This document shows positions 24,799 to 33,284 of a DNA stretch of 54,479 nucleotides, piece by piece. Position numbers and translations under genes: made by a program. The first letter of the stretch is position 1. Each line of letters starts with the position of its first letter. Source of the stretch: Acidobacteriota bacterium (lineage in GTDB: Bacteria; Acidobacteriota; Thermoanaerobaculia; Thermoanaerobaculales; Thermoanaerobaculaceae); contig DAIDOU010000101.1 of the NCBI GenBank assembly GCA_027458945.1, positions 1 to 54,479 of the forward strand. The letters are read 5' to 3'. Below the pieces are notes generated by a model. It saw nothing but the letters and a program-made list of their open reading frames with translations. It was not told the origin of the DNA and searched no databases.

Positions 24799-25514
24799 GG
24801 GATTTCCTTTCGGGACGGCTGGTGCGTGGTGGTGGGGGCATCGGGGATCCGGGCGGCGCGCACGCCGCGCGGAGTGGCGAGGCGCTGGGCGATGACGAAC
24901 ACGCCGTCAGCGGCGAGGGCGAGGGCGATGACGACGAGCGAGCCGCCGAGCATCTGGGCGTAGTCGCGGATCGCCAGGCCGTCGATGAGGAAGCGGCCGA
25001 GCCCGCCGAGCGGCAGGAACGCCGCGACCGTCCAAGTGGCGATGACCTGCAGGCACGCCGAGCGGATGCCGCCGAGGACGAGCGGGAGCGCGAGCGGGAA
25101 CTCGACGCGCCAGAGGACCTGCCAGCCGGTGAATCCGATCGCCTTGGCGGCGTCGACCGTGTCGCGGTCGACCGCCTGCACCCCCGCGTACGCGCCGGCG
25201 ATGATGGGCGGCAGCGCGAGGATGACGAGCGCGATGAGCGGGGCGAGGAGGTCGCTGCTCACCAGGAGCGCCAGGACGGTGACGAGGCCGAGCGTCGGCA
25301 GCGCCCGCAGCGCCCCGGTGAACGGCACGACGATCTCGCGACCGCGGCCGGTGTGGCCGACGGCGAGACCGGCGGGAAGCGCGATCGCGACGGCGAGCGC
25401 AAGGGTGAGCCCGGTGTAGTCGAGGTGCTCGAGGATGCGCCATCCGATGCCGCCCGGACCCGCCCAGTTGCCGGCGTCGGACAGCCAGGCGAAGGCCTGC
25501 GAATAGGGGTTCAC
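24777..25514 (-). CDS. Osmoprotectant ABC transporter permease (second)
   Basis: The 245-residue permease has about six TM helices and the BPD_transp_1 EAA-type loop (AKAIGFTGWQVLWRVEFPLALPLVLGGIR). The GTG at 25514 overlaps the stop of the first permease (GTGA). It pairs with that permease to form the channel. The C-terminal 25 residues run past the last helix as a basic, Pro/Thr-rich tail overlapping the binding-protein gene. Confidence 0.9.
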   Translation of the reverse strand: MNPYSQAFAWLSDAGNWAGPGGIGWRILEHLDYTGLTLALAVAIALPAGLAVGHTGRGREIVVPFTGALRALPTLGLVTVLALLVSSDLLAPLIALVILALPPIIAGAYAGVQAVDRDTVDAAKAIGFTGWQVLWRVEFPLALPLVLGGIRSACLQVIATWTVAAFLPLGGLGRFLIDGLAIRDYAQMLGGSLVVIALALAADGVFVIAQRLATPRGVRAARIPDAPTTTHQPSRKEIPWPEPSA

Positions 25515-26200
25515 GACGGCTCCGCCTCGACGCCGAGCAGGGTCGCCGTCGCTCGGCCGGCCCGACGACTCGGGCGCGCCCACGGCATGAGGAGGCGACC
25601 GGCGAGCACGAGCAGCAGATCGAAGACGACCGCGATGACCACCGTGCCGACGATGCCCACCCAGATCTCCGTCGGGAAGTAGCGCTGGTAGCCGTCAAGG
25701 AAGAAGAAGCCCAGCGAGTTGACGCCGATGAGCGAGCCGACGGTGACGAGGCTGACGGTGCTCGCCGAGACGACGCGCACCCCCGCGAGGATCACGGGGC
25801 CGGCGAGTGGCAGCTCGACGCCCCAGAAGCGGCGCCATCCGCCGTAGCCGACCGCCGTCGCCGACAGCGTGACCTGCCCGTCGACCGAGGCGAGCGCGTC
25901 GGCGGTGGCGCGCAGCATGAGCGCGAGGGCGTAGATCGTCAGCGCCACCTCGACGTTGAGGGGGTCGAGGATCCTGGTGCCGAGCAGGGACGGCAGCAGG
26001 ACGAAGAGCGGCAGCGACGGGATGGCGTAGAGGATGCCGCCGATCGACAAGAGCACGCCCCGCGAGAGGCGGTAGCGGTTCGCCAGCTGGCCGAGCGGTA
26101 TCGACAGCGCGGTGCCGGCGACGATGGGCGGAACGCTCAGCCAGACGTGCTGCAGGCCGTAGCGCGCGATCTGGTCCCAGTTCGCGACGATCCAGGTCAT
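25511..26200 (-). CDS. Osmoprotectant ABC transporter permease (first)
   Basis: The 229-residue membrane protein has about five or six TM helices and a conserved loop (TAVGYGGWRRFWGVELPLAGPVILAGVR) that contacts the ATPase. IPSLPLFVLLPSLLG is typical of OpuCB-type subunits. It overlaps the ATPase gene stop by four bases. Confidence 0.9.
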   Translation of the reverse strand: MTWIVANWDQIARYGLQHVWLSVPPIVAGTALSIPLGQLANRYRLSRGVLLSIGGILYAIPSLPLFVLLPSLLGTRILDPLNVEVALTIYALALMLRATADALASVDGQVTLSATAVGYGGWRRFWGVELPLAGPVILAGVRVVSASTVSLVTVGSLIGVNSLGFFFLDGYQRYFPTEIWVGIVGTVVIAVVFDLLLVLAGRLLMPWARPSRRAGRATATLLGVEAEPS

Positions 26201-26940
26201 CGCAGGATGCTCCGCGGGCGCCCGGCGTCGATGAATCCGCTGACGAACTCGTCGGCCGGGTTGTCGAGCAGTTCGCGCGGCGCGCCGAGCTGGGCGAGGA
26301 TGCCGCCGTGGCGCAAGAGCGCGACCTGGTCGCCGAGCAGAAACGCCTCGTCGATGTCGTGCGTGACGAAGACGATCGTCTTGCCGAGTTCGCGCTGGAT
26401 GCGCTGCAGCTCGACCTGGAGCTCGGCGCGCACGATCGGGTCGACGGCACCGAAGGGCTCGTCCATGAGGAGGATGTTGGGGTCGGCAGCGAGCCCGCGG
26501 GCGACGCCGACGCGCTGCTGCTGCCCGCCGGAGAGCTGGGCCGGGTAGCGCTGGGCGAGATTCGGATCGAGGCCGACGACGGCCATGAGCTCGCGGGCGT
26601 GCTCGCGGGCGGTTCCCCGCTTCGCGCCGCGCAGCAGCGGGACGGTGGCGATGTTGTCGAGCACCGTGCGGTGCGGCAGCAGGCCGGAGTTCTGCATGAC
26701 GTAGCCGATGGAGCGCCGTAGCGCGACCGGTTCGAGGCCGCCGATGTCGTTGCCGTCGATGAGGATCGACCCGCTGCTCGGGTCGACCATGCGGTTGATC
26801 ATGCGCAGAATCGTGGTCTTGCCGCTGCCGGACGACCCGACGAAGACGGTCGTCTGCCGGGCGGGGATGACGAGGTCGAGGCCGCTCACGGCGAGCGTCC
26901 CGTCGGGAAAGCGTTTGGAGACCTGGCGGAACTCGATCAC
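26197..26940 (-). CDS. Osmoprotectant ABC transporter ATP-binding protein
   Basis: The 247-residue ATPase carries Walker A GSSGSGKTT, Q-loop YVMQNSGLLPH, signature LSGGQQQR, Walker B ILLMDEPFGAVD and switch His in FVTHDIDEA. It lacks the C-terminal CBS domains found in many OpuCA/ProV proteins, so osmotic gating through CBS is not expected. The GTG at 26940 begins the conserved IEFRQVSKRF strand. It is first of the transporter genes and lies 13 bp after DUF427. Confidence 0.93.
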   Translation of the reverse strand: MIEFRQVSKRFPDGTLAVSGLDLVIPARQTTVFVGSSGSGKTTILRMINRMVDPSSGSILIDGNDIGGLEPVALRRSIGYVMQNSGLLPHRTVLDNIATVPLLRGAKRGTAREHARELMAVVGLDPNLAQRYPAQLSGGQQQRVGVARGLAADPNILLMDEPFGAVDPIVRAELQVELQRIQRELGKTIVFVTHDIDEAFLLGDQVALLRHGGILAQLGAPRELLDNPADEFVSGFIDAGRPRSILR

Positions 26941-26953
26941 GCGCCGACCGGCC

Positions 26954-27256
26954 TCAGTCGAGGACTTGCGCGAACTTCCAGAACGCGACGTAGTTGGAAA
27001 AATCCTTGCCGACGCGGTCGAACGCGGTGGGCAGCGGTTCCGGGTAGCTCCATGCCGTGTCACGGTAGGCCTTGCCGCCGACATTCAGCGTGAAGTACTG
27101 GCATTCGCCCTTCCACGGGCACGTGTACGGGGTCGGGCTCTTCTCGAAGTATTCGGTCTTCACCGCTTCGGGCGGGAAGTACCAGTTGCCCTCGATGCGA
27201 ATCAGCTCCTCGCTCGGTGCCTCTGCGACCACCGTGCCGTCGACTACTGCCTTCAC
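26954..27256 (-). CDS. DUF427 domain protein
   Basis: This 100-residue single-domain protein matches DUF427: GNWYFPPEAVKTEYF, TPYTCPWKGECQYF, AYRDTAWSYPEPLP, FSNYVAFWKF. The fold is a small beta barrel of unknown biochemical role, common in actinobacteria. It has a GAGGTGCGTC ribosome site ahead of its ATG and is close enough to the ABC operon to share its transcript. Confidence 0.9.
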   Translation of the reverse strand: MKAVVDGTVVAEAPSEELIRIEGNWYFPPEAVKTEYFEKSPTPYTCPWKGECQYFTLNVGGKAYRDTAWSYPEPLPTAFDRVGKDFSNYVAFWKFAQVLD

Positions 27257-27311
27257 GACGCACCTCTTTCCGTTTCCGTCATCTCAAGCTAGATGACCGC
27301 CTCGGTTATTC

Positions 27312-27824
27312 CTAGGTCCGTTCCAGGACCCCGCGGATGAACGCGGCCTGGCCGAGATGCTGGAGGTCGTCGCTGACGATGCTGACCAGTCGGGCGGCGA
27401 GGGTCACCGGCGGACTCCAGTTCCGGTCGACCACGCGGTCGAGGTCGGACTCGCCCAGTGTGCCCAGATAGGCGACCGTGCGGTCGCAGACGGCTTCGAT
27501 GTATCCGAGGAGCAGCTCGGCGGCAATGCCTTTCACCGCGCCGACTTCGTCCGCGCTTTGCCTATATCCGGTCGCGGAGGAGTCGAATGGCAGCCCGAAG
27601 CGGTCGACCCAACCGTCCGCGATCCAGACCTCGTCGGTCCCCGCGGCGTCCGCGACCTGGGCGTCCTGCACGCGCCCGACATGCCAGAGCAGCCAGGCGA
27701 TGGTGTTCGCCTCGGGGTCGAGCCTGCCCTCGAGAAGCTCGGGCGTAAGGCTTCGCGCCACTGTGCCGGCGATCGACCGCACCCGGCCGATCGCATCCAC
27801 CAGGACCTCTGCGCTCGTCGTCAC
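27312..27824 (-). CDS. DinB / DUF664-family protein (possible mycothiol-dependent enzyme)
   Basis: The 170-residue four-helix protein has DinB-fold features: NTIAWLLWHVGRVQDAQVAD with metal-type His, RNWSPPVTLAARLVSIVSDDLQHLGQAAFIRG. Actinobacterial relatives include mycothiol- or bacillithiol-dependent transferases, but many are uncharacterised. It starts with GTG at 27824 and follows the pyruvate-kinase-like gene by 46 bp on the same strand. Confidence 0.82.
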   Translation of the reverse strand: MTTSAEVLVDAIGRVRSIAGTVARSLTPELLEGRLDPEANTIAWLLWHVGRVQDAQVADAAGTDEVWIADGWVDRFGLPFDSSATGYRQSADEVGAVKGIAAELLLGYIEAVCDRTVAYLGTLGESDLDRVVDRNWSPPVTLAARLVSIVSDDLQHLGQAAFIRGVLERT

Positions 27825-27870
27825 GCCGTCGACGCTACGCCACGGGGGCGCGAATGCGGCAGGCCTTCCC

Positions 27871-29784
27871 TCAGACGTCGGACGTCGTCGCTTGGGCGAT
27901 GACAGCGGGGGGCGGGCCGTTGACGCCCTCCTCCTCGACCGGCTCGCGATCCCAGGCGCGGAGTCGGCGCAAGAGGCTGCGCTTCTTCTGCATGTGGTCC
28001 TGCATCCTGCCGAGGATTCCGGCCAGCATCCGGATGGCCTCGTCGATGTACGGTCCCTTGTTGAGCATGACGCACTCGGCGCGCTCAGCCATCGCCGCAT
28101 CGGTGACCTCCGCCCGGGAGGGGATGCCGGTCCTGGCCATCGAGTCCAGGACCTCAGTAGCCCAGATCACGGGCGCGTGGGCTGCCTCGCAAAGCCAGAG
28201 GATCTCCTCCTGGACCTCGGAGAGCCGCTCGAAGCCGACCTCCACCGCGAGGTCGCCGCGGGCGATCATGACGCCGATGCGGTCCCAGCGCATCGCCTCG
28301 AGGAGGATCTGCGGCAGCGCGTCGAACCCGGCGACGGTCTCGATCTTGAGCACGACGCCCAGACCGCCCTCCGGCACCTGGTCGAGGCGGTTCAGCAGGT
28401 CGCGCACGTCGTTCTCACTGCGGACGAAGGACATCTCCACGATGTCGGCGTGCCCTTTCACGAACTCGAGATCCTCGATGTCCTGCTCGGTCAGGGCGGA
28501 GAGCGAGAGCCGGGTGTCGGGGAGGTTGATCCCCTTCTCGGCACCGAGCTTGGTTCCCGCGACCCCTGCGGCACGCACCTCCACCGTCAGCGCGCCCGGC
28601 GAGACAGCGGTGATGACGCCGCTGATCTTGCCATCGTCGAGCAGCACCCTCTCGCCCGGCCTGGCGTCCGCGAAGACGTCGGGCAGCGTGCATCCGATCC
28701 GATGCAGGGCATCGGTCGTGGGCTCGACAGGACTGAGGTCGTCGGAGAGGACGATCCGGTCGCCGCGTCGCACCAGGATCGTTCGCTCGGCCTGCGGAAG
28801 CGGCCCGATGCGGGCGTTCCGGCTCTTCGTGCCGGACTTCTTCCCGTCGGACAGGATCATCCCGGGCACAAGGTAGGCGGTCTGCCGGAGCGAGACCAGG
28901 CAGCCCGCGGCGGTGACCCTCTCGACGGTCATGGTCCGGCGCGCTCCGCGGGCATCCACGGTCTGGATCCGCTCGCCGACGCGGCGGCTGCCCACCCAGG
29001 CGGGCTCCTGCAGCGGCACGGCCGGGACGGAGGGTTGTCCGGCGTCCGGGGGCGGGGTTCCCAGCCAGACCCGGGCGGGCTCGATCACCGCCCCGAGCGC
29101 GTCACGAGACGGCCGGACCTTGAGTACGGACGGGCCGGGCTGGATGGGACCGGTGCGCAGCTTGGGGCCGCCCAGGTCCATGGACACCAGGCACGGCCGG
29201 TGGGAGGAGGCCGTCCCGGCGCGGATGTTGGCGAGCATCGCCTCCCATGTCGCCGGATCGTCGTGAGCGCAATTGATCCGCGCGATGTCCATGCCGCTTT
29301 CCAGCATGTCGCGCACGAGCGGCGGGTCGGAGGCGGCCTCGGTCGGAAGCGTCACCATGATTCGCGTGACCCGGCCCGCCGGCTGCGGGCCGAGCAGGGC
29401 GACCGCATTGCGGGAGAGCAACTCCGCACCGTCCGGGACGGACGGTAGCGGCAGGTCGCTCTCGACCCGCCCGGTGAGACGGGCCAGTCTGCGAAGCAGC
29501 GCGTCGATGCTGACGAGCACATGCGACTCGGTCCTGCCGAGCGAGGAGAGGCCCTGATCGGAGAGGCGGGCCTGCAACTCGCGCATGTCGTGCCGGCGCA
29601 ACTCCACGTAGTGAATAAGGTTGGCGGCGCTGTAGCGGTGATTCGGTCGGACGGCCTCGATCTGCGCGGCATTCCGTACTTCGGCGTCGAGAATCGCCTG
29701 ACGGAGAAAGCTGACATCCGCGAACAGCGCGTCGAGTTCAGCGCTCTGCGCCGTCGCGGACCCCTCGGCTTCCTCGTTCGGCAC
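27871..29784 (-). CDS. Atypical pyruvate-kinase-like protein
   Basis: The 637-residue protein holds the pyruvate kinase barrel motifs: RIMVTLPTEAA, GMDIARINCAHDDP, SMDLGGPKLRTG, VLLDDGKISG, KGINLPDTRLSL, LTEQDIEDLEF, VVLKIETVAGFDALP and MIARGDLAVEVGFERL. A helical N-terminal region of about 125 residues precedes the barrel, a large insertion sits within the B-domain region, and the usual C-terminal allosteric domain (PK_C) is missing. It starts with GTG. It is probably not the housekeeping enzyme; it may act on another phospho-enol substrate or have a regulatory role. Confidence 0.85.
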   Translation of the reverse strand: MPNEEAEGSATAQSAELDALFADVSFLRQAILDAEVRNAAQIEAVRPNHRYSAANLIHYVELRRHDMRELQARLSDQGLSSLGRTESHVLVSIDALLRRLARLTGRVESDLPLPSVPDGAELLSRNAVALLGPQPAGRVTRIMVTLPTEAASDPPLVRDMLESGMDIARINCAHDDPATWEAMLANIRAGTASSHRPCLVSMDLGGPKLRTGPIQPGPSVLKVRPSRDALGAVIEPARVWLGTPPPDAGQPSVPAVPLQEPAWVGSRRVGERIQTVDARGARRTMTVERVTAAGCLVSLRQTAYLVPGMILSDGKKSGTKSRNARIGPLPQAERTILVRRGDRIVLSDDLSPVEPTTDALHRIGCTLPDVFADARPGERVLLDDGKISGVITAVSPGALTVEVRAAGVAGTKLGAEKGINLPDTRLSLSALTEQDIEDLEFVKGHADIVEMSFVRSENDVRDLLNRLDQVPEGGLGVVLKIETVAGFDALPQILLEAMRWDRIGVMIARGDLAVEVGFERLSEVQEEILWLCEAAHAPVIWATEVLDSMARTGIPSRAEVTDAAMAERAECVMLNKGPYIDEAIRMLAGILGRMQDHMQKKRSLLRRLRAWDREPVEEEGVNGPPPAVIAQATTSDV

Positions 29785-29859
29785 GGTCGATCACTCCATC
29801 TCGGCAGCAGCTGCGCTCGTTACCGCGAACGGCCTGCCCTGCGCGGGCGTCGGGCTGGT

Positions 29860-30036
29860 CTACTTGTGTGTCGTGTCGTGGCTCGCGGCGTGGTGGATCT
29901 TGTCCGCCGCCGTCTTCAGCGCGTTCTCCACCGCGTCGGTGGCCTCGTTGACCTTGCCCTCGACGGCGTCCACGACGTTGTCGGTGACCTTCTTGGCGCC
30001 TTCAGCACCTTTTTTGATGCTCTCTCCAGCGGTCAT
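29860..30036 (-). CDS. Small Lys/Ala-rich amphipathic helical protein
   Basis: This 58-residue protein, rich in Ala, Lys, Asp and Val, is predicted to be one long amphipathic helix resembling CsbD- or LEA-like stress proteins (repeated KKxTDNVVDAVEGKVNEATDAVENALK pattern, heptad spacing). AAGGAG precedes the ATG by six bases. Its function is unknown. It is 75 bp upstream of the pyruvate-kinase-like gene on the same strand. Confidence 0.75.
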   Translation of the reverse strand: MTAGESIKKGAEGAKKVTDNVVDAVEGKVNEATDAVENALKTAADKIHHAASHDTTHK

Positions 30037-30382
30037 GATGACTCCTTCATCTCGTTGTCCCGAATCTACGCTCCGGTGAAGACGGTCGCCAAGGACCAAA
30101 GTCCCAGAGGAAAAGATGGCGAATTCCGGTCCATGAAGCGATCGGCCGGCGACGTTGAGGCCGCTGGTCGAGTCCGACTCCGGTCTCTACCCGTTCCGGT
30201 TGCACCATCAGACCGGCCAGATGGGAATCGGTGTCGCCGGAAAAAGCTGATCGGCATCACGGTGCTGACGACCGCCACCGCGCTGATGTTCGCCGATACA
30301 CCAAACCTGCACCTTGGCCACCATGGTCGTGGCGGCTCATCGCGGCCGTTGCGCTCATGGTCGCCTACGAGCCTGGCTTGTA
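30037..30382. other. 346-bp gap with no convincing gene
   Basis: This stretch lies between the start of the small helical protein and the stop of the signal-peptidase fusion. It should contain the promoter for 30036 leftward. A short rightward frame here encodes a hydrophobic segment (KLIGITVLTTATALMF), but it lacks a ribosome site and codon support, so I do not call it. Confidence 0.5.
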
Positions 30383-32371
30383 CTAGATCACGACGAAGCT
30401 CGCGCTCACTCCCGGCGTGAGCGGGGACGAGGTCGCCCTCAGGGTGTAGATTCCGGCCCGATCGATGCTGCACCCCGAGAAGGCGGCGACGCCCGACACC
30501 GCCGCCTTCGGGTTGCTCATGCAGTTGAGGGTCGCCCCAGCGGGATTCGTGATCGCCAGAGTGACCGATGCGGTGCTGGTCGTGGTGTTCCCGAACGCGT
30601 CGAGCACGGCGACGACCGGCTGGGTCGCGAAGGTGATCGACCTGACCGAGTTCGAGGGCGATGAAGTGAAGCTCAGCCGGGTCGCGGGGCCGGCGCTGAT
30701 GGTGAAGCTGGCGCTCGTCGCCGAACTCAGGCCGAAGGCCGTCGCGGTCAACGTGTAGGTCCCCGCCTTCCCGATAGCGCACCCGCTGAAGGTCGCGGTG
30801 CCGTTCACTGCCGCCTTCGGGTTCGCGGCGCAACTCAGCGTCGCCCCGGCCGGGGTGGTGATCGACAGGGTGATCGAGGTCGTGCCTGAGGTCGTGTTGC
30901 CGCTCGCATCCTGAATGGCGACGGTCGGCTGGATGTCGAACGCGGCGCCGCTGAGCGCCGACGAAGGCGAGGTGGTGAAGGCCAGCTTGCGCGGGGTCGT
31001 GAAGATGAAGAACGTGGAGCTGACCCCGCTCTGCAGGCTCGCCGAGCTGGCGGTGAGCACGTAGCTTCCGGCCTGATTGATCCGGCAGCCATCGAAGGCA
31101 GCGACTCCCGCGACAGCGTTCTTGGGGTTGCTCGTGCAGACGAGCTTCCCCTTGGCGATGGTCAAGGCGACCGGAGCGGTGCTGCTCGTGACCGTGTTGC
31201 CGCCGGCATCCTGCACGGCGACCACCGGCTGGGTGGTGAAGGCCACGTTGCGGGCCGCGTTGCTGGGACTCGTCGTGAAGACCAGCTTGCTCGCCGCGCC
31301 AACGGAGACGACGACGGTGCCGCTGATGGCCGAGGACAAACCCGGCGAGGTTGCCGTCAGGGTGTAGGTGCCGGCCTTGTCGATCGTGCAACCCGAGAAC
31401 CCGCCGGTTCCGGAGGCAGCGGCGACCGGGTTGGCACTGCAGCTGAGGGTGGCGCCCGCAGGGGTGCTGATGGACAGCGTCACCGGAGCGGTGCTGATGG
31501 TCGAGGAACCGCTCGAGGTCTGGATCGCGACCACCGGCTGGATGCCGAAGGCGATGCCGCCCGTCGAGTTGGACGGATTGGTCGTGAAGGCGAGTTTGGC
31601 CGGACTCAGCGCCGTGGAGGCGACCCAGTTGTTCGCTGCATTCGTCGTGCTCCCGGTGAACGCCGCGCTCGCGGCCGGGACGATCGGGGCGATGGCGACC
31701 ATTGCGGCGCAGAGAAAGAGAAACATCACCGACAGGGCGCTCTCCGGGCCGATGCGTCCGGCCAAAGTGCGGATGCCAGGGTACGGCGGCCGAGAGTGCC
31801 CGGATCGACGGTCGCCTCGTCCTCGGGTCTCGCCCCGCGACGCGAGGAACTCGATGACCAGCGCGAGCAGCGTCACCGCGATCCATGCGGCGAAGGGGAC
31901 GAGAAGGCCGTGCTGCAGCCAGTAGGCCGGAAGGCCGATCCACGGAATCAGCAGGCAGCTCACCGCGATGATGTCGGCTCGGGCCAGCGGCGCGCTGTCG
32001 ACGTCCCGGTTGGCGTCGCCCGCGGTGATCAGGCTGCCGTCAGGATTGATTCCGACGATGCGATGCAGCCGGATGCCCGGCTCCGCCGAGCCTGCGGGAG
32101 CCCGGAAGGTCACCACCCGACCGAGCGGAGTCGGCGCGTCCGCCGACAAAGGCTGGGAGAGCACGACGTCGCCGATGGCGATGTGCGGCATCATCGAGCC
32201 GCTCTGCACGACCGTTCCCGTGAGGCCGAAGGCCATCGGGAGTGTGGCGCAGGCGGCAAGCGCGACGAGGAAGACCAGGTAGCCGCGCGCGAGAACGCGC
32301 ACGACCAAGAGCCCCCAGTCCACGACGACTGCGCGACGCGTCTGAGGCTCCTGGGCCGGCTCCCCTGTCAT
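30383..32371 (-). CDS. SipW-type signal peptidase fused to four Ig-like repeats
   Basis: The 662-residue protein joins an S26B signal peptidase to a secreted adhesin-like region. TM1 is at about 22-50, the catalytic serine is Ser59 in QSGSMMP, and His103 sits in RLHRIVGI, giving the Ser-His type of SipW and archaeal enzymes rather than Ser-Lys. More TM segments lie at about 133-175 and 211-232. An internal site SAAFT (235-239) is followed by four repeats of about 100 residues (from about 259), each starting KLxFTTxPSN and holding a Cys pair in LSC...GC. The neighbouring secreted protein has the same SAAFT site. The protease half may cut its own tail free and also process the neighbour. Confidence 0.88.
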   Translation of the reverse strand: MTGEPAQEPQTRRAVVVDWGLLVVRVLARGYLVFLVALAACATLPMAFGLTGTVVQSGSMMPHIAIGDVVLSQPLSADAPTPLGRVVTFRAPAGSAEPGIRLHRIVGINPDGSLITAGDANRDVDSAPLARADIIAVSCLLIPWIGLPAYWLQHGLLVPFAAWIAVTLLALVIEFLASRGETRGRGDRRSGHSRPPYPGIRTLAGRIGPESALSVMFLFLCAAMVAIAPIVPAASAAFTGSTTNAANNWVASTALSPAKLAFTTNPSNSTGGIAFGIQPVVAIQTSSGSSTISTAPVTLSISTPAGATLSCSANPVAAASGTGGFSGCTIDKAGTYTLTATSPGLSSAISGTVVVSVGAASKLVFTTSPSNAARNVAFTTQPVVAVQDAGGNTVTSSTAPVALTIAKGKLVCTSNPKNAVAGVAAFDGCRINQAGSYVLTASSASLQSGVSSTFFIFTTPRKLAFTTSPSSALSGAAFDIQPTVAIQDASGNTTSGTTSITLSITTPAGATLSCAANPKAAVNGTATFSGCAIGKAGTYTLTATAFGLSSATSASFTISAGPATRLSFTSSPSNSVRSITFATQPVVAVLDAFGNTTTSTASVTLAITNPAGATLNCMSNPKAAVSGVAAFSGCSIDRAGIYTLRATSSPLTPGVSASFVVI

Positions 32372-32472
32372 CGAGCTGCACCCTCACGCCGCCACGACCG
32401 CTACGGGGTGGACTGCAACTCCCAAACGACATCGGCACTTGCCGACTTCCCCTGAAGGGCGTCGATCTGGGC

Positions 32473-33006
32473 CTAGGTCAGAGCGGTGACGTCGAAGGTC
32501 CAGGTCGCCTTGTAGGTCTTGGTCTCGCGCGGGGTTCCCGCGGTAGCCCAGGGCAGAACGCCGGTCGTGTAGTTGTTGGTGCTCGCGCCGAGCGCGGCGA
32601 GCGACGTCGCCGGGAGGGTGCTGGACGGCGCGAATCCGGTGCAATCCGAGAAGCTGCCCCCGGCTCCGATCTGGATCGACATCGTGATGTTGTTCTCGAG
32701 GCCCTGGGCTCCCACGGTGTCGATGTACATCCGCACCTCGCCGGGAACGGTCGAATCGGAGGTGACGACCAGGCACTTCGAGCCGGTCTGCCCTGGAGTG
32801 ACTCCCGTCACGCGGAAGGCCGCAGCACCGAGGTCGTCATCGGAGAGGAGCACCGAGCCGGTCTCCCAGTTGTTGCCGGTGTTTCGGGTGGTCGCCGTGA
32901 AGGCGGCGCTGGAGCCTTGCCAGACGAGCAGCCCGGCAACCAGGATCGCGGTCGGACCGACGAGCAGCGTGGCGAGCCGACGAGTACGAGCTACGGACTT
33001 GTTCAT
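32473..33006 (-). CDS. Small secreted TasA/SipW-substrate-like protein
   Basis: The 177-residue protein has a signal segment (about 13-35) ending SSAAF, then a mature start TATTRNTGNNWETGS like SipW-dependent exported proteins. The mature part has two Cys (KCLV, DCTG) and ends in a beta-rich Thr-containing strand. TasA and camelysin relatives form biofilm fibres or surface proteins after SipW cleavage. An AAGGGGGC ribosome site precedes the ATG. It is just upstream of the dedicated signal peptidase, so it is the likely substrate. Confidence 0.8.
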   Translation of the reverse strand: MNKSVARTRRLATLLVGPTAILVAGLLVWQGSSAAFTATTRNTGNNWETGSVLLSDDDLGAAAFRVTGVTPGQTGSKCLVVTSDSTVPGEVRMYIDTVGAQGLENNITMSIQIGAGGSFSDCTGFAPSSTLPATSLAALGASTNNYTTGVLPWATAGTPRETKTYKATWTFDVTALT

Positions 33007-33284
33007 TTCAAGTGCCCCCTTCGGGACTGGTATCGCACCGACGCCGATGTCAGTGGCGATGCGCGGAAGAGCGGGTGTGTCCGAATATTTCGGATGTCCC
33101 GGACCCCATAACTAGCGAGTCTCCGCCGTGATAAGCACCGGTGACAGAGCCGAAGGTCCCGTCCCCGACGCGGCCGACGATGCGGCGGACCAGCGGGCGC
33201 GCACCGATGAAGGCATGCGCTCTGCGCATGATCGAACCCCGGGGAGTCGGGCTCGTCATGTCCGGACGAGGATCACCCGCCCCA

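Noticed and set aside
30120..30420. A small plus-strand protein with one hydrophobic segment
   Set aside because: It has no ribosome site and an Arg/Ser-rich tail typical of non-coding GC-rich frames.
30066..31943. A 625-codon minus-strand frame within the signal-peptidase fusion
   Set aside because: It is an out-of-frame reading of the Ig-repeat DNA; the in-frame product has clear domains.
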